From contig NZ_ML703274.1 of assembly GCF_008520305.1 (NCBI RefSeq), positions 31,218 to 95,217 of the forward strand: a stretch of 64,000 nucleotides of DNA. Reading direction: 5' to 3'. A program made the translations under genes and the position numbers. This stretch comes from Mesorhizobium sp. SARCC-RB16n. GTDB lineage: Bacteria > Pseudomonadota > Alphaproteobacteria > Rhizobiales > Rhizobiaceae. Position 1 is the stretch's first letter; each line of letters begins with the position of its first letter. The notes under the pieces are model-generated. The model did not search any database. It saw only the letters and a program-made list of their open reading frames with translations, and was not told where the DNA came from. Shown piece by piece: positions 56,568 through 64,000 of this stretch.

Positions 56568-57638
56568 ATGACCGACGTCGAGTTTCGCAACCTGTCGAAA
56601 TCCTTCGGCCAGCACAAGATTCTCGAGGACATCAGCCTCGACATCAAGAGCGGCGAGTTCGTGGTGCTGGTCGGCCCGTCCGGCTGCGGCAAGTCGACCT
56701 TGCTGCGTATGCTGGCGGGGCTGGAGACCATCAGCTCCGGCGATCTCCTGATCGGCGGCACGCGCGCCAACGACCTGCCGCCGCAGCAACGCAACATCGC
56801 CATGGTGTTCCAGTCCTATGCGCTGTTCCCGCACCTGAAGGCTTCGGACAATATCGGCTTCGGCCCGAAGATCCGGGGCGAGAACCGCACCGCCATCGAC
56901 CAGAAGGTCAAGAAGGCCTCCGGCGTCCTCAACCTGTTCTCCTATCTCGACCGTTATCCCCGCCAGCTCTCAGGCGGCCAGCGCCAGCGGGTCGCCATGG
57001 GTCGCGCCATCGTGCGCGAACCCTCGGTGTTCCTGTTCGACGAGCCGCTCAGCAACCTCGATGCACAGCTGCGCGTGCAGATGCGCACCGAAATCAAGGC
57101 GCTGCACCAGCGGCTGAAGTCGACCATCGTCTACGTCACCCACGACCAGATCGAGGCCATGACCATGGCCGACCGCATCGTGGTGATGGACCGTGGCAGG
57201 ATCCAGCAGGTCGGGGCGCCGTTGGAACTCTATGACAGGCCGGCCAACAAGTTCGTCGCCGGCTTCCTCGGCTCGCCGTCGATGAGCTTTGTGTCCGGGG
57301 CGCTCAAGACGACGCCCGATCAGACCTGGTTCGAGTCGGTCGGCGGTGGACGGCTTGCGCTCGCCGGCAAACCGGTGCCGGCAGGCAGCGCGGTTGAGGC
57401 CGGCATCCGGCCCGAGCATTTCATCATCGGTGAAGCCGCCGACGCCATGGCGCTCAAGGTTGACGTCGTCGAGCCGACCGGTTCCGAAACCCATGTCTAC
57501 GGCGCCATCGGCGCCGATACGGTGCGCGCCGTGTTCCGCGACCGGGTGCCGGTCCGGCCTGGCGACCTGCTGCCGGTCTCGGTCGACCCCGGCAACATCC
57601 ATCTGTTCGACACGGCGACGGGTCTGCCGCTGAGATGA
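56568..57638 (+). CDS. ABC transporter ATP-binding protein, UgpC/MalK type
   Basis: The 356-residue protein has Walker A GPSGCGKST (about 38-46), Q-loop FQSYALFPHLKASDNIGFG, signature LSGGQRQRVAMGRAI, Walker B VFLFDEPLSNLDA and switch His in YVTHDQIEAMTMADRI. A C-terminal TOBE regulatory domain follows (AGIRPEHF, DVVEPTGSETHVYG). It energises the two permeases encoded divergently. ATG 56568 has GGGAG seven bases upstream; GTG 56562, overlapping the SDR stop, is an alternative start. Confidence 0.95.
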   Translation: MTDVEFRNLSKSFGQHKILEDISLDIKSGEFVVLVGPSGCGKSTLLRMLAGLETISSGDLLIGGTRANDLPPQQRNIAMVFQSYALFPHLKASDNIGFGPKIRGENRTAIDQKVKKASGVLNLFSYLDRYPRQLSGGQRQRVAMGRAIVREPSVFLFDEPLSNLDAQLRVQMRTEIKALHQRLKSTIVYVTHDQIEAMTMADRIVVMDRGRIQQVGAPLELYDRPANKFVAGFLGSPSMSFVSGALKTTPDQTWFESVGGGRLALAGKPVPAGSAVEAGIRPEHFIIGEAADAMALKVDVVEPTGSETHVYGAIGADTVRAVFRDRVPVRPGDLLPVSVDPGNIHLFDTATGLPLR

Positions 57639-57654
57639 CGACGGAAACTCCGAT

Positions 57655-58536
57655 ATGAAGACGCCGGCCGACATCATTACGCGGCTGCAGCTGATGTCTC
57701 AGGACGGCACCAAGTCGGATCGCCGGCTGGCAAGCCTCGTCCTGTCCGATCTCGACTTCGCCTCCAAGGCCGCGATCTCCGAGATCGCCGCGCGCGTCGG
57801 CGTCAGTGAGCCGACGGTCACCCGTTTCTGCCGCAATCTCGGCTGCGAGGGCCTGCGCGACTTCAAGTTCCACCTGGCGCAGGCCATCGCCATCGGTGGC
57901 CAGTACCTGTCGCCGGAGCCGCTGAGCCGCGACGCCCGCGAGCAGCGCATTGCGTCGGCCATCACCGAAGCGGCTGTTACAGCTATCCAGCGTGCCAGCG
58001 AGAATCTCGACATGACGACGCTGGTCGACGTCGCCGCGCGCCTCGCGGCATCGGGCAATGTGCTGTGCATCGGTTCGGGTGGCATTTCCTCGATGATGGC
58101 GACCGAAATGCAGAACCGGCTGTTCAGGCTCGGCCTGCCGGTTCTGGCGCAGATCGACGGGCAGCTGCAGCGGATGTATGCCGCCGTTGCCACGCCAGAC
58201 ACCACCGTGGTCGCCTTCTCGGTCTCAGGCTATGCGCGGTCGGTCATCGAGGCGGTGCAGGTCGCCCAGCAATATGGCGCCGCCACGGTGGCCGTCACCG
58301 CGCCCGACTCCGCACTGGCCAAGGCGGCCGATACGGTCATCCACCTGCAGCCGCTCGAGGACGGCAATATCTACAAGCCGACATCGTCGCGCTACGCTCT
58401 GCTGGCGATCGTCGACATGATCGTGACATCGGTCGCCGAGACGCGCGGCCCGAAGGTGCTGGAGAACCTGCGCCGCATCAAGCAGAGCGTGAACACATTG
58501 AAGGTCGACGATCCGCGTTTGCCGCTGGGCGATTGA
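57655..58536 (+). CDS. RpiR-family transcriptional regulator with SIS domain
   Basis: The 293-residue protein has an N-terminal HTH_6 domain (about 1-80: AISEIAARVGVSEPTVTRFCRNLGCEGLRDFKFHLAQAIA) and a C-terminal SIS sugar-phosphate-binding domain (about 120-255: NVLCIGSGGISSMMATEMQNRLFRLG, VAFSVSGYARSVIEAVQVAQQYGAATVAVTAP). RpiR proteins sense phosphosugars and control nearby sugar genes. It is 17 bases after the ATPase gene and is the likely local regulator, implying that the imported compound is or becomes a phosphorylated sugar. It converges with the DUF167 gene. Confidence 0.93.
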   Translation: MKTPADIITRLQLMSQDGTKSDRRLASLVLSDLDFASKAAISEIAARVGVSEPTVTRFCRNLGCEGLRDFKFHLAQAIAIGGQYLSPEPLSRDAREQRIASAITEAAVTAIQRASENLDMTTLVDVAARLAASGNVLCIGSGGISSMMATEMQNRLFRLGLPVLAQIDGQLQRMYAAVATPDTTVVAFSVSGYARSVIEAVQVAQQYGAATVAVTAPDSALAKAADTVIHLQPLEDGNIYKPTSSRYALLAIVDMIVTSVAETRGPKVLENLRRIKQSVNTLKVDDPRLPLGD

Positions 58537-58539
58537 ACT

Positions 58540-58863
58540 TCAGGTAGATGATTGACCGCAGAGCGCTTCGACACTTCTTGCCAGCGCCTCCGGATCACCC
58601 ACAATGCGCAATGTCTTGAGCCGGGCCGTGCCGCCGGCAACGACCGAAACGGCCGATGCCGGCGCGCCCAGCGCCTTGGCGACCAGCTTCTCCAGCGCTT
58701 GGTTGGCGGCGCCGTTTTCCGGCACGGCGCGGACCCGCGCCTTCACATGACTTCGTCCGTCCGCCGATGTTTCGACGCCTTCGAGCCGGTCCACGGAAGA
58801 CTTCGGCGTCAGCCGCACGAACAGATCGACGCCGTTCTCGCGAATGCGATGCGGCGCGCTCAT
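58540..58863 (-). CDS. DUF167 (YggU) family protein
   Basis: The 107-residue protein has the conserved DUF167 core: [19 protein letters not shown], the central [26 protein letters not shown] and a C-terminal [20 protein letters not shown], the YggU fold. Function unknown. It lies seven bases after the YggT gene on the same strand, a pairing found in many proteobacteria. Its stop is three bases from that of the converging rpiR. Confidence 0.92.
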   Translation of the reverse strand: MSAPHRIRENGVDLFVRLTPKSSVDRLEGVETSADGRSHVKARVRAVPENGAANQALEKLVAKALGAPASAVSVVAGGTARLKTLRIVGDPEALARSVEALCGQSST

Positions 58864-58870
58864 GCGACCG

Positions 58871-59164
58871 TCAGGCCAGCAGCAGCGGCGCGATCGTGGT
58901 GAGAATGAACTGCCTGAGGAAGAACAGGATCAGCAGCAGGATGATCGGCGAGATGTCGATGCCGCCAAGGTCGGGCATGAAGCGGCGGATCGGCCGCAGC
59001 GCCGGCTCGGTCAGCCGGTAGAGCATGTTGCCGATGCTGCCCACGAACTGGTTGCGCGAGTTGACGACATTGAAGGCATAGAGCCAGGAAAAGATCGCCG
59101 AGGCGATGATGACCCACCAATAGAGGTCGAGCGCCATGACGATGGTTTGAATGAGGGCGAGCAT
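58871..59164 (-). CDS. YggT family membrane protein
   Basis: The 97-residue protein has two membrane helices (about 2-27 and 65-95). The YGGT repeat motif lies between them: [51 protein letters not shown]. Bacterial YggT proteins are linked to osmotic stress and to cell-division or membrane organisation; the single-repeat length is normal in alphaproteobacteria. ATG 59164 starts the first helix; the frame's extra 17 residues to 59215 are polar. Confidence 0.92.
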   Translation of the reverse strand: MLALIQTIVMALDLYWWVIIASAIFSWLYAFNVVNSRNQFVGSIGNMLYRLTEPALRPIRRFMPDLGGIDISPIILLLILFFLRQFILTTIAPLLLA

Positions 59165-59312
59165 GCCGGTCTCCGATTGTTGCCGACATGTAGCCATTAC
59201 GCGCCAAACCGGCAAGGGCAGGGTTCCGCCACGCGACCGACGGTCGGGTTTTCGGTGAAGCGCCGCCTTGACAGGAAACCGCGTCGCCCGATAAATGCGC
59301 CATCCGCTGGAC

Positions 59313-59388
<76 letters not shown>

Positions 59389-59708
59389 GCGGAATAATCG
59401 ATTGTCAGCCTTTCCCGCGCGGTAACGCCCAAGCGTCATCCGATACGCGCGATGCGTCACACGGCGTCGATACCCCCAAAAATGGCCAGATGCGATTTCG
59501 CCGTTTCCAGGCGAAATGGTTGTCAATTGGACTTATGGCGATGACCGCTGTCCGATCGACGCTATTTTTTTTGCGAGCCGTCCCATTAGACTGGCGTTCT
59601 CAAATCAGTTTTTTCTGTGTGTTGTGACAAGGCGTTTCGGCGGGGGCGACCGAAGGCGCTATATGGATTCCGAGTCGAAATGAAGAATTCGCCTGCGAAA
59701 GCAAAGAC
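59389..59708. other. Gene-free stretch between tRNA-Ala and the HTH gene
   Basis: No supported coding sequence. An 8-bp perfect hairpin ATTTCGCC (59495-59502)/GGCGAAAT (59510-59517) lies about 107 bases after the tRNA and may mark the end of its transcript. The part after 59520 is more AT-rich, with a run of eight T at about 59565, and probably holds the promoter of the HTH gene. No second copy of the tRNA 3' end was seen, so there is no sign of an integrated element. Confidence 0.5.
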
Positions 59709-60458
59709 GTGTCCATTCGCGAGAATCTTGCTGCAAATCTCAGGCGGCTCTGCAAGGACCATGCTTCCGTCAGCGCGGTATGCCGCGAGTTGGGCATCAA
59801 CCGCACGCAGTTCGAGCGTTACCTGCAGGGGCAGACCGTTCCCAACAAGGCCACCGCCAAGCTGATCTGCGACTACTTCCGCATCGACGAAGCCGAACTG
59901 TACCGGGATCCCGGCACGCCTGAACCCACGGCTCCCGGCCTGCCGCCGATTTCCGAAAGCCTGTTCACCCAGATGATCCGCCCGCCCGCCCCATCGATCG
60001 CGGGCGGCACATATTTCACCTATTTTTCGATCCCGACCCGCTCCGACCTCCTGATGCGGTCGGTGACCTTCGTGCGTCGCGAGGCCGAATTGGTGACGTT
60101 CCGCCGGGTCACAGGATGGTCGGAGCGCCGCGGCTCGACTTGGGGGCGGGCGCGCGGCAATCACTATGGCGTGGCGATCTCGCGCCTCAACTGGATCTAT
60201 TTCAGCGGCGTCAACCGCCGCCAGATGGGCGAGCCATCGCTGATCTCGGTACAGTGGGCGCCTATCTCCGAACCGGTGCTGACCGGCAAGGCCATGCTTC
60301 TGACCGAAGCCGGGCCGGCATTCGTGTCGGTCATCATGCGGCAGGACATGTCCAATATCCGGCCCAGGCATGCGATCCGCATGGCGCATGTCGTCAGGCT
60401 CGATGATCCCAGCATCGATCAGCTCGTCGTCAGCCTCGCCCGAGACGGGCTGGATTAG
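59709..60458 (+). CDS. Helix-turn-helix protein with unknown C-terminal domain
   Basis: The 249-residue protein starts at GTG 59709. Residues 1-65 form an XRE/Cro-like HTH: NLAANLRRLCKDHASVSAVCRELGINRTQFERYLQGQTVPNKATAKLICDYF. The remaining 180 residues (YFTYFSIPTRSDLLMRSVTFVRREAELVTFRRVTGWSER and WGRARGNHYGVAISRLNWIYFSGVN) have a beta-rich look that I cannot place in a family. It may be a ligand-sensing domain or a DNA-binding partner. It is a single-gene unit downstream of tRNA-Ala and upstream of a CtrA-linked small gene. Confidence 0.8.
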   Translation: MSIRENLAANLRRLCKDHASVSAVCRELGINRTQFERYLQGQTVPNKATAKLICDYFRIDEAELYRDPGTPEPTAPGLPPISESLFTQMIRPPAPSIAGGTYFTYFSIPTRSDLLMRSVTFVRREAELVTFRRVTGWSERRGSTWGRARGNHYGVAISRLNWIYFSGVNRRQMGEPSLISVQWAPISEPVLTGKAMLLTEAGPAFVSVIMRQDMSNIRPRHAIRMAHVVRLDDPSIDQLVVSLARDGLD

Positions 60459-60601
60459 CCGCCTGCTTACGCTAAATAAGAACAAGGATATCCCGAAAGA
60501 GCGTATGCCGGCGATTGCCTACTCCGTATCTGAGTAAAATCGATTTTTTAGACTTTACAGCCGAGAAAGATATTTTAGATCATATTTGATTTACTACAAT
60601 T

Positions 60602-60617
60602 TTAACAAAGAATTAAC
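60602..60617. promoter_or_regulatory. Perfect CtrA-type site TTAA-N7-TTAA
   Basis: TTAA (60602-60605), seven bases, TTAA (60613-60616) followed by C matches the alphaproteobacterial CtrA consensus TTAA-N7-TTAAC exactly. It lies in unusually AT-rich DNA (60525-60620), 137 bases upstream of the small gene at 60754. No other gene lies between, so that gene is the likely target. Regulation itself is inferred. Confidence 0.65.
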
Positions 60618-60753
60618 TCTCCGGACCTTACCTTTGTTCTCGCGGGTCCGAACTTGGCCCGCATTCAGCGGCTCGGCCGACCAATTGGCCGACTCGACAT
60701 GTCAGTGTAGCCAATACGCATTCCTGAGTTCCATCCGATGACAGGAGCAGCAC

Positions 60754-61005
60754 GTGTCAAATCAGTCACTACGTCAGTCAGAGCTCGATAGTCTGCAATA
60801 TATCGCGACGATGACCAACGAGCTGGTGCAGATGGCGGAAGCAAGCCGTTTTCCCATGATCTCCTATCTGCTCGGCATGGCCTATGCCGAGGCCTTCGAT
60901 GTCTTGCGCGGCGCAAGGCCCGCCAGACATGCGCAGCTCAGCGGCAACCCGATGCACCCCAAGGCACACGCGAAAGACAACCACGCTCAGCCAAGAACAG
61001 CGTAG
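60754..61005 (+). CDS. Small hypothetical protein, 83 aa, downstream of a CtrA site
   Basis: I do not recognise a named family. GTG start at 60754 with AGGAG six bases upstream. The first 55 residues look helical and amphipathic (ELDSLQYIATMTNELVQMAEASRFPMISYLLGMAYAEAFDVLRGARP); the last 25 are polar and basic. It has no signal peptide. A plausible small cytoplasmic or membrane-surface partner protein. The upstream 295 bases hold the CtrA-type site at 60602 and AT-rich DNA but no other gene. Confidence 0.7.
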   Translation: MSNQSLRQSELDSLQYIATMTNELVQMAEASRFPMISYLLGMAYAEAFDVLRGARPARHAQLSGNPMHPKAHAKDNHAQPRTA

Positions 61006-61075
61006 CGCGATGGGCGGCTGCTAATGCATGTCGCCCGGAAGTGTCCTCGGTTCCGGGATAACGACCTGCATAACA

Positions 61076-62068
61076 TCAGAAGCTTACAGCAGGTCGGGCG
61101 AATCCTATTCGCCGCGACATGCTGTAGTCCCGCAAACTGAACACGAATGGCGCCGTGCGGCTGACGCGCGAGCCGAGTTCCGGCGGCGGCGCCGGCACGG
61201 TGGCGCCCTGCAGCACCGCGAGCGCGGCACGGTCTAGTTCGGCGTCGCCGGACGAACGGACGACCCGGGCCGACAGGATCCGGCCGGACGGGTCCATGGT
61301 GAAAGTCACGTTCACATTGCCCTGCGCGCGCCGCGATTTCGCGGCGCTCGGGTAGCGCTTGTGCCGGTTGATCCACGCCGTCAGCCGCGATTCCCATTTG
61401 GCCGGGCTGACACCCGAAAACCCCGCCACGGATCTCGGCGCCGCTGCCTTGGCGGCGGGCCTGGCCTCGGCGCTCGCCGCACTTACCGTCTTCAGTGGTA
61501 CCGCCTCTTCCTTCCTCGGCTTTGGTTTGGGATTGTCGACAGGTTTTTTGACCATGGCTTCGGTCGGTTTCTTTTCCTTGCGCCGCTCCGTCGGCCTTGC
61601 CTGCGGCAGCGGAACGACAACCTCCGGCGCGACGGCCTCGACAATATCGGGGACGACCTCCTCCAGCGGTGGCTGGTCGTCCGGTTCGGTCTTCATCATC
61701 TCCGTGGGCCCGTCCGGCGGCGCCGTCTCCGGCTCGGCAGCAGGTTCCGCTTGCTCGATCACCTTGTCGGGCTCGGCCTCGGCGGTCTTCTCGCTCTCTT
61801 CCACCGGCTCGGTCTGGTCGGAAATGGCCGCATCGAGCATCGCGGCCTGTTCGGGCACCGCCGGCGTCACCATCATAGGCGCCATTTCGATCACCGGAGC
61901 CGGCGGCGGTCCGCCATCCGAGGGTTCGACTGAACTGAAATTCTGCACGGCATAAGCGACCGCGACATGCGCACCAAGCATCAGCACGGCCGCACATGCC
62001 CACAGGACAAGGTCGCGCCAGCCGAAGCATGACAGCGCCACCGTGGGCGAGGCGGCCGATCGTGTCAT
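61076..62068 (-). CDS. tonB: Energy transducer TonB
   Basis: Couples the inner-membrane proton-motive force to outer-membrane receptors for iron chelates. The 330-residue protein has one N-terminal membrane anchor (about 20-42, LVLWACAAVLMLGAHVAVAYAV), a long Pro/Glu/Lys-rich periplasmic linker (about 50-215), and the C-terminal TonB domain (about 225-315: WESRLTAWINRHKRYPSAAKSRRAQGNVNVTFTMDPSGRILSARVVRSSGDAELDRAALAVL). Its ATG overlaps the exbD stop (ATGA). Last gene of an exbB-exbD-tonB operon with an IRO-type box upstream. Confidence 0.94.
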   Translation of the reverse strand: MTRSAASPTVALSCFGWRDLVLWACAAVLMLGAHVAVAYAVQNFSSVEPSDGGPPPAPVIEMAPMMVTPAVPEQAAMLDAAISDQTEPVEESEKTAEAEPDKVIEQAEPAAEPETAPPDGPTEMMKTEPDDQPPLEEVVPDIVEAVAPEVVVPLPQARPTERRKEKKPTEAMVKKPVDNPKPKPRKEEAVPLKTVSAASAEARPAAKAAAPRSVAGFSGVSPAKWESRLTAWINRHKRYPSAAKSRRAQGNVNVTFTMDPSGRILSARVVRSSGDAELDRAALAVLQGATVPAPPPELGSRVSRTAPFVFSLRDYSMSRRIGFARPAVSF

Positions 62069-62532
62069 GGGGCGGCCGCTGCGCCTGGCACCGGTGCGGC
62101 GGCATCACCGGTGGGAGCGGCCTCCAGGCCGACCAGGGCGACCTTCAGGTAGCCGGCGCCGCGCAGCAGGTTCATCGCCTCCATCAGGTCGCCATAGGCG
62201 ACCGCCTTGTCGGCGCGCAGGAAGATCCGCATCTGCTTGTCGCCCTTGGTGCGGCTGTCGAGCGTGGCGGCAAAAGCCGGGCGCGGCACGGTGTCATTGC
62301 CGATCGCGAGCGTGAGATCATCCTTCAATGTCAGGAAAAGCGGGGTCTCGGGGCGCGGCGCCGGCGTCGCCGTCGAGCCCGGCAGGTCGACATCGACATC
62401 CACCGTCGCCAGCGGCGCGGCGACCATGAAGATGATCAGGAGCACCAGGATGACATCGATGAAGGGGGTGACGTTGATCTCGTGGCTCTCCTCGAGATCG
62501 TCATCCATGGTCTGTCGGATTCTGCTACCCAT
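62065..62532 (-). CDS. exbD: TonB-system transport protein ExbD
   Basis: The 155-residue inner-membrane protein has a cytoplasmic N-terminus (MGSRIRQTMDDDLEESHEINVTPFIDVILVLLIIFMVAAPLATVDVDVDLP). Its single membrane helix carries the essential Asp in PFIDVILVLL (about residue 26), part of the proton path. The periplasmic C-terminal domain follows (LFLTLKDDLTLAIGNDTVP, RIFLRADKAVAYGDLMEAMNLLRGAGYLKVALVG). It lies 12 bases after exbB and overlaps tonB. Works with ExbB as the motor of TonB. Confidence 0.95.
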   Translation of the reverse strand: MGSRIRQTMDDDLEESHEINVTPFIDVILVLLIIFMVAAPLATVDVDVDLPGSTATPAPRPETPLFLTLKDDLTLAIGNDTVPRPAFAATLDSRTKGDKQMRIFLRADKAVAYGDLMEAMNLLRGAGYLKVALVGLEAAPTGDAAAPVPGAAAAP

Positions 62533-62544
62533 GGTCTTGCTCCG

Positions 62545-63493
62545 CTACTCGGCCGCCAGCGCTGTCGCGGGCGCGACGGCGCGGAAATCGAGGTCGCGGC
62601 TGACCAGCCTTTCGACGCCCGCCGAGGCGTCGGCCAGGATCTGCCGGTAGCCGGCTATCGAGCGGGCAAAGACGTTATAGACCACCACCGCCGGAATTGC
62701 CGCGACCAGACCCATCGCGGTGGCCAGCAGCGCCTCGGCGATACCTGGCGCGACCACGGCGAGATTGGTGGTCTGCGCCTGCGAAATGCCGATGAAGGCG
62801 TTCATGATGCCCCAGACGGTGCCGAACAGGCCGACGAAAGGCGCGGTGGAACCGATCGTCGCCAGCAGGCCGGTGCCGCGCGACATGCGCCGCGACGCCG
62901 CCGCCTCGATGCGCGACAGGCGCGAGGTAACCCGTTCCTTCAGCCCGTCCCCGCCGACGTGGTCGAGCGCGCCGGCCGAAAGCGCGGTCTCTTCCTCCGC
63001 GGCCCGGACTAGGAGCGCGCCGGGGCCGCCACTGCGGTCGAGCGCATGGCTCGCCTGCTTCAACGTCGCGGCATCGCCGATCGCGCGGACAGCACGGCGG
63101 ACGCGCAGCTTGCCGCCGAAAATCTCCAGTGATTTGGCCAGCCATATCGTCCAGGTGACCAGCGACGCGAAGGCCAATCCGATCATCACTGCCTTCACGA
63201 TAATGTCGGCGGCGATGAACATGCCCCAAGGCGAAAGGTCGTGCGGCAGGTTAAGCTCCATCGTCCCCGCAGGTGCCGCCCCGGCCGGCAGCGCGGGCGC
63301 CGGCGACGCTGGTGCGGCAGCCGCCGGCAGTTTGAGCCGGCGCGGCAGGTGCCCCGACTGCTGGAGTAGCGCTGGCCGGTTGCTCCTGGGCCATCGCGCC
63401 GGCCGCCGCCAGCATCACCGATGCGACAAACGCCGCCAACAAACCATGTCTCGACACGAGCTTCTTCCTTGCTCTCACAGCGGCCCTGGTCAT
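62545..63493 (-). CDS. exbB: TonB-system proton channel ExbB, apparently frameshifted
   Basis: The conserved MotA/TolQ/ExbB domain (three membrane helices) is intact from ATG 63261 to 62545: [31 protein letters not shown], then [30 protein letters not shown] and [24 protein letters not shown]. Rhizobial ExbB normally begins with a signal peptide and Pro/Ala linker. That start exists here at ATG 63493 ([23 protein letters not shown]...AMAQEQPA) but in another frame, ending at 63251. Removing one G of the run near 63324-63327 joins the two into one continuous protein through an uninterrupted Ala/Pro linker. It may be a real mutation, an assembly error, or an operon reading from the internal ATG. 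Confidence 0.85.
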
Positions 63494-63566
63494 GGCATTT
63501 CTGCAGCGCGGCCGGCGCTTTCCAATCCTGGCTACGGCAGGCAGGTGCCCCGTGTGCTAAAAAACA

Positions 63567-63581
63567 TGATCTTTCTAGTCA
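63567..63581. promoter_or_regulatory. IRO-type (RirA) box upstream of exbB
   Basis: TGA (63567-63569), nine bases, TCA (63579-63581) matches the iron-responsive operator pattern TGA-N9-TCA recognised by RirA in rhizobia. It lies 74 bases before the signal-peptide start of exbB. A -35-like TTGACT, read on the minus strand at 63583-63578, overlaps it, so binding would block the promoter. Iron-replete repression of the TonB operon is inferred. Confidence 0.65.
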
Positions 63582-63752
63582 ACATTGAAGATGACTGCAA
63601 CACTCAACAATCTTGGGAATGTGCCGTAAAACCCTGAAACGCTACGGCGCGGTGGCCCGGCGATATCTGTCCCAAGCTGCACGATGCCGGGCATCCGGTG
63701 TCGCCGCATCGATGCGAACTCGCTAGAGTGATCGGGCGGCAAGGAGTCCCGG

Positions 63753-64000
63753 ATGATCAAGGCAACACCCTTCGACTACCCCTATGACGGCAGGCTGGTG
63801 CCGCAAAACACAGCACTCGTCGTCATCGACCTGCAGCAGGATTTCCTGTCGACGACGGGCTATTTCGCCCGGAAGGGGTATGACCCCTCGCCGCTGCGGG
63901 CGATCCTGCCCACTGTGAACCGCCTGATCGCGGCCGCGCGCAGGGCCGGGCTCACAATCGTCCACACTAGATGTTTGATCCCAGGGTTTGATGGTGCATT
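63753..64000 (+). CDS. Isochorismatase-family cysteine hydrolase, 5' part (runs off window end)
   Basis: The first 82 codons are visible, starting at ATG 63753 with AAGGAG six bases upstream. TALVVIDLQQDFLSTTGYFARKGYDPSPLRAI contains the catalytic Asp (about 25) of isochorismatase-like hydrolases, the group that includes biuret and ureidoacrylate amidohydrolases. After LTIVHTR the expected family continuation is absent: the last about 35 bases read CLIPGFDGA, use codons uncommon here (AGA, TTG) and drop in GC. The gene may be interrupted by an insertion element at about 63967, or my reading of the family may fail there. Confidence 0.8.
   Translation, partial: MIKATPFDYPYDGRLVPQNTALVVIDLQQDFLSTTGYFARKGYDPSPLRAILPTVNRLIAAARRAGLTIVHTRCLIPGFDGA

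Noticed and set aside
60675-60693. Direct repeat GGCCGAC around CCAATTGG
   Set aside because: Only two 7-base copies; too short and too few for a CRISPR or an iteron array.

Overview
The window is high-GC chromosomal DNA from an alphaproteobacterium of the order Hyphomicrobiales (Rhizobiales). Mesorhizobium or a close relative is the best fit. The clues are leuS-lptE, rsmB-heparinase-purH, a 1,595-residue NAD-glutamate dehydrogenase, Usg, DUF1674 and DUF1062 proteins, RirA- and CtrA-type sites, and rhizobial palindromic repeats. This assignment rests on reading, not on a database search. There is no integrase, CRISPR array or prophage. Most of the window is core chromosome with small accessory insertions.

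Layout. 1-5.2 kb (minus): the 5' part of an FtsK-type translocase without a membrane domain, then lptE and leuS. 5.3-6.7 kb: a YggS PLP-binding protein and a Phd/VapC toxin-antitoxin pair. 6.9-11.3 kb: two aldo/keto reductases flanking a divergent LysR regulator and an MFS exporter. 11.4-15 kb: a small orphan gene, usg, acsA and a MOSC protein. 15-19 kb: a TIM-barrel isomerase, cyclopropane synthase, a 23-residue micro-gene with an extreme Shine-Dalgarno sequence, and a TadG-like von Willebrand protein. 19.4-27.4 kb: transglutaminase, HAD phosphatase, DUF1674, then htpX, rsmB, heparinase-like and purH. 27.4-38.6 kb: a UMF1-type MFS protein, NAD-GDH, an AhpD-like protein, a YCII protein, LysE, DUF1062 and typA. 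38.8-50.7 kb: small exported proteins, an MFS/TetR pair with twin operators, ppa, GNAT, a lemA-TPM-TPM module, pdxY, DUF429, carbonic anhydrase and an M3 peptidase.

50.7-58.5 kb is a self-contained uptake and catabolism locus. On the minus strand a solute-binding protein, two permeases and an M81 (MlrC-like) protein follow each other. Divergently, an SDR dehydrogenase, the matching ABC ATPase and an RpiR regulator form a tight operon. The substrate cannot be read from sequence; the M81 partner makes it the least ordinary metabolic locus here.

58.5-64 kb: DUF167, YggT, tRNA-Ala(CGC), an HTH protein with an unknown C-terminal half, and a small protein downstream of a perfect CtrA site. Next comes a minus-strand exbB-exbD-tonB iron-uptake operon with an IRO (RirA-type) box. 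Its exbB appears to carry a one-base frameshift between the signal peptide and the conserved domain. The window ends inside an isochorismatase-family gene whose sequence changes character in its last ~35 bases.

The most useful leads are the exbB frameshift under an IRO box, the 23-aa micro-gene, the CtrA-linked small protein, the M81/ABC/SDR/RpiR locus, two copies of a ~178-bp palindromic element, and a pseudoknot-like pair of crossing inverted repeats upstream of the DUF1062 gene. I did not find a clearly new defence or mobile system.
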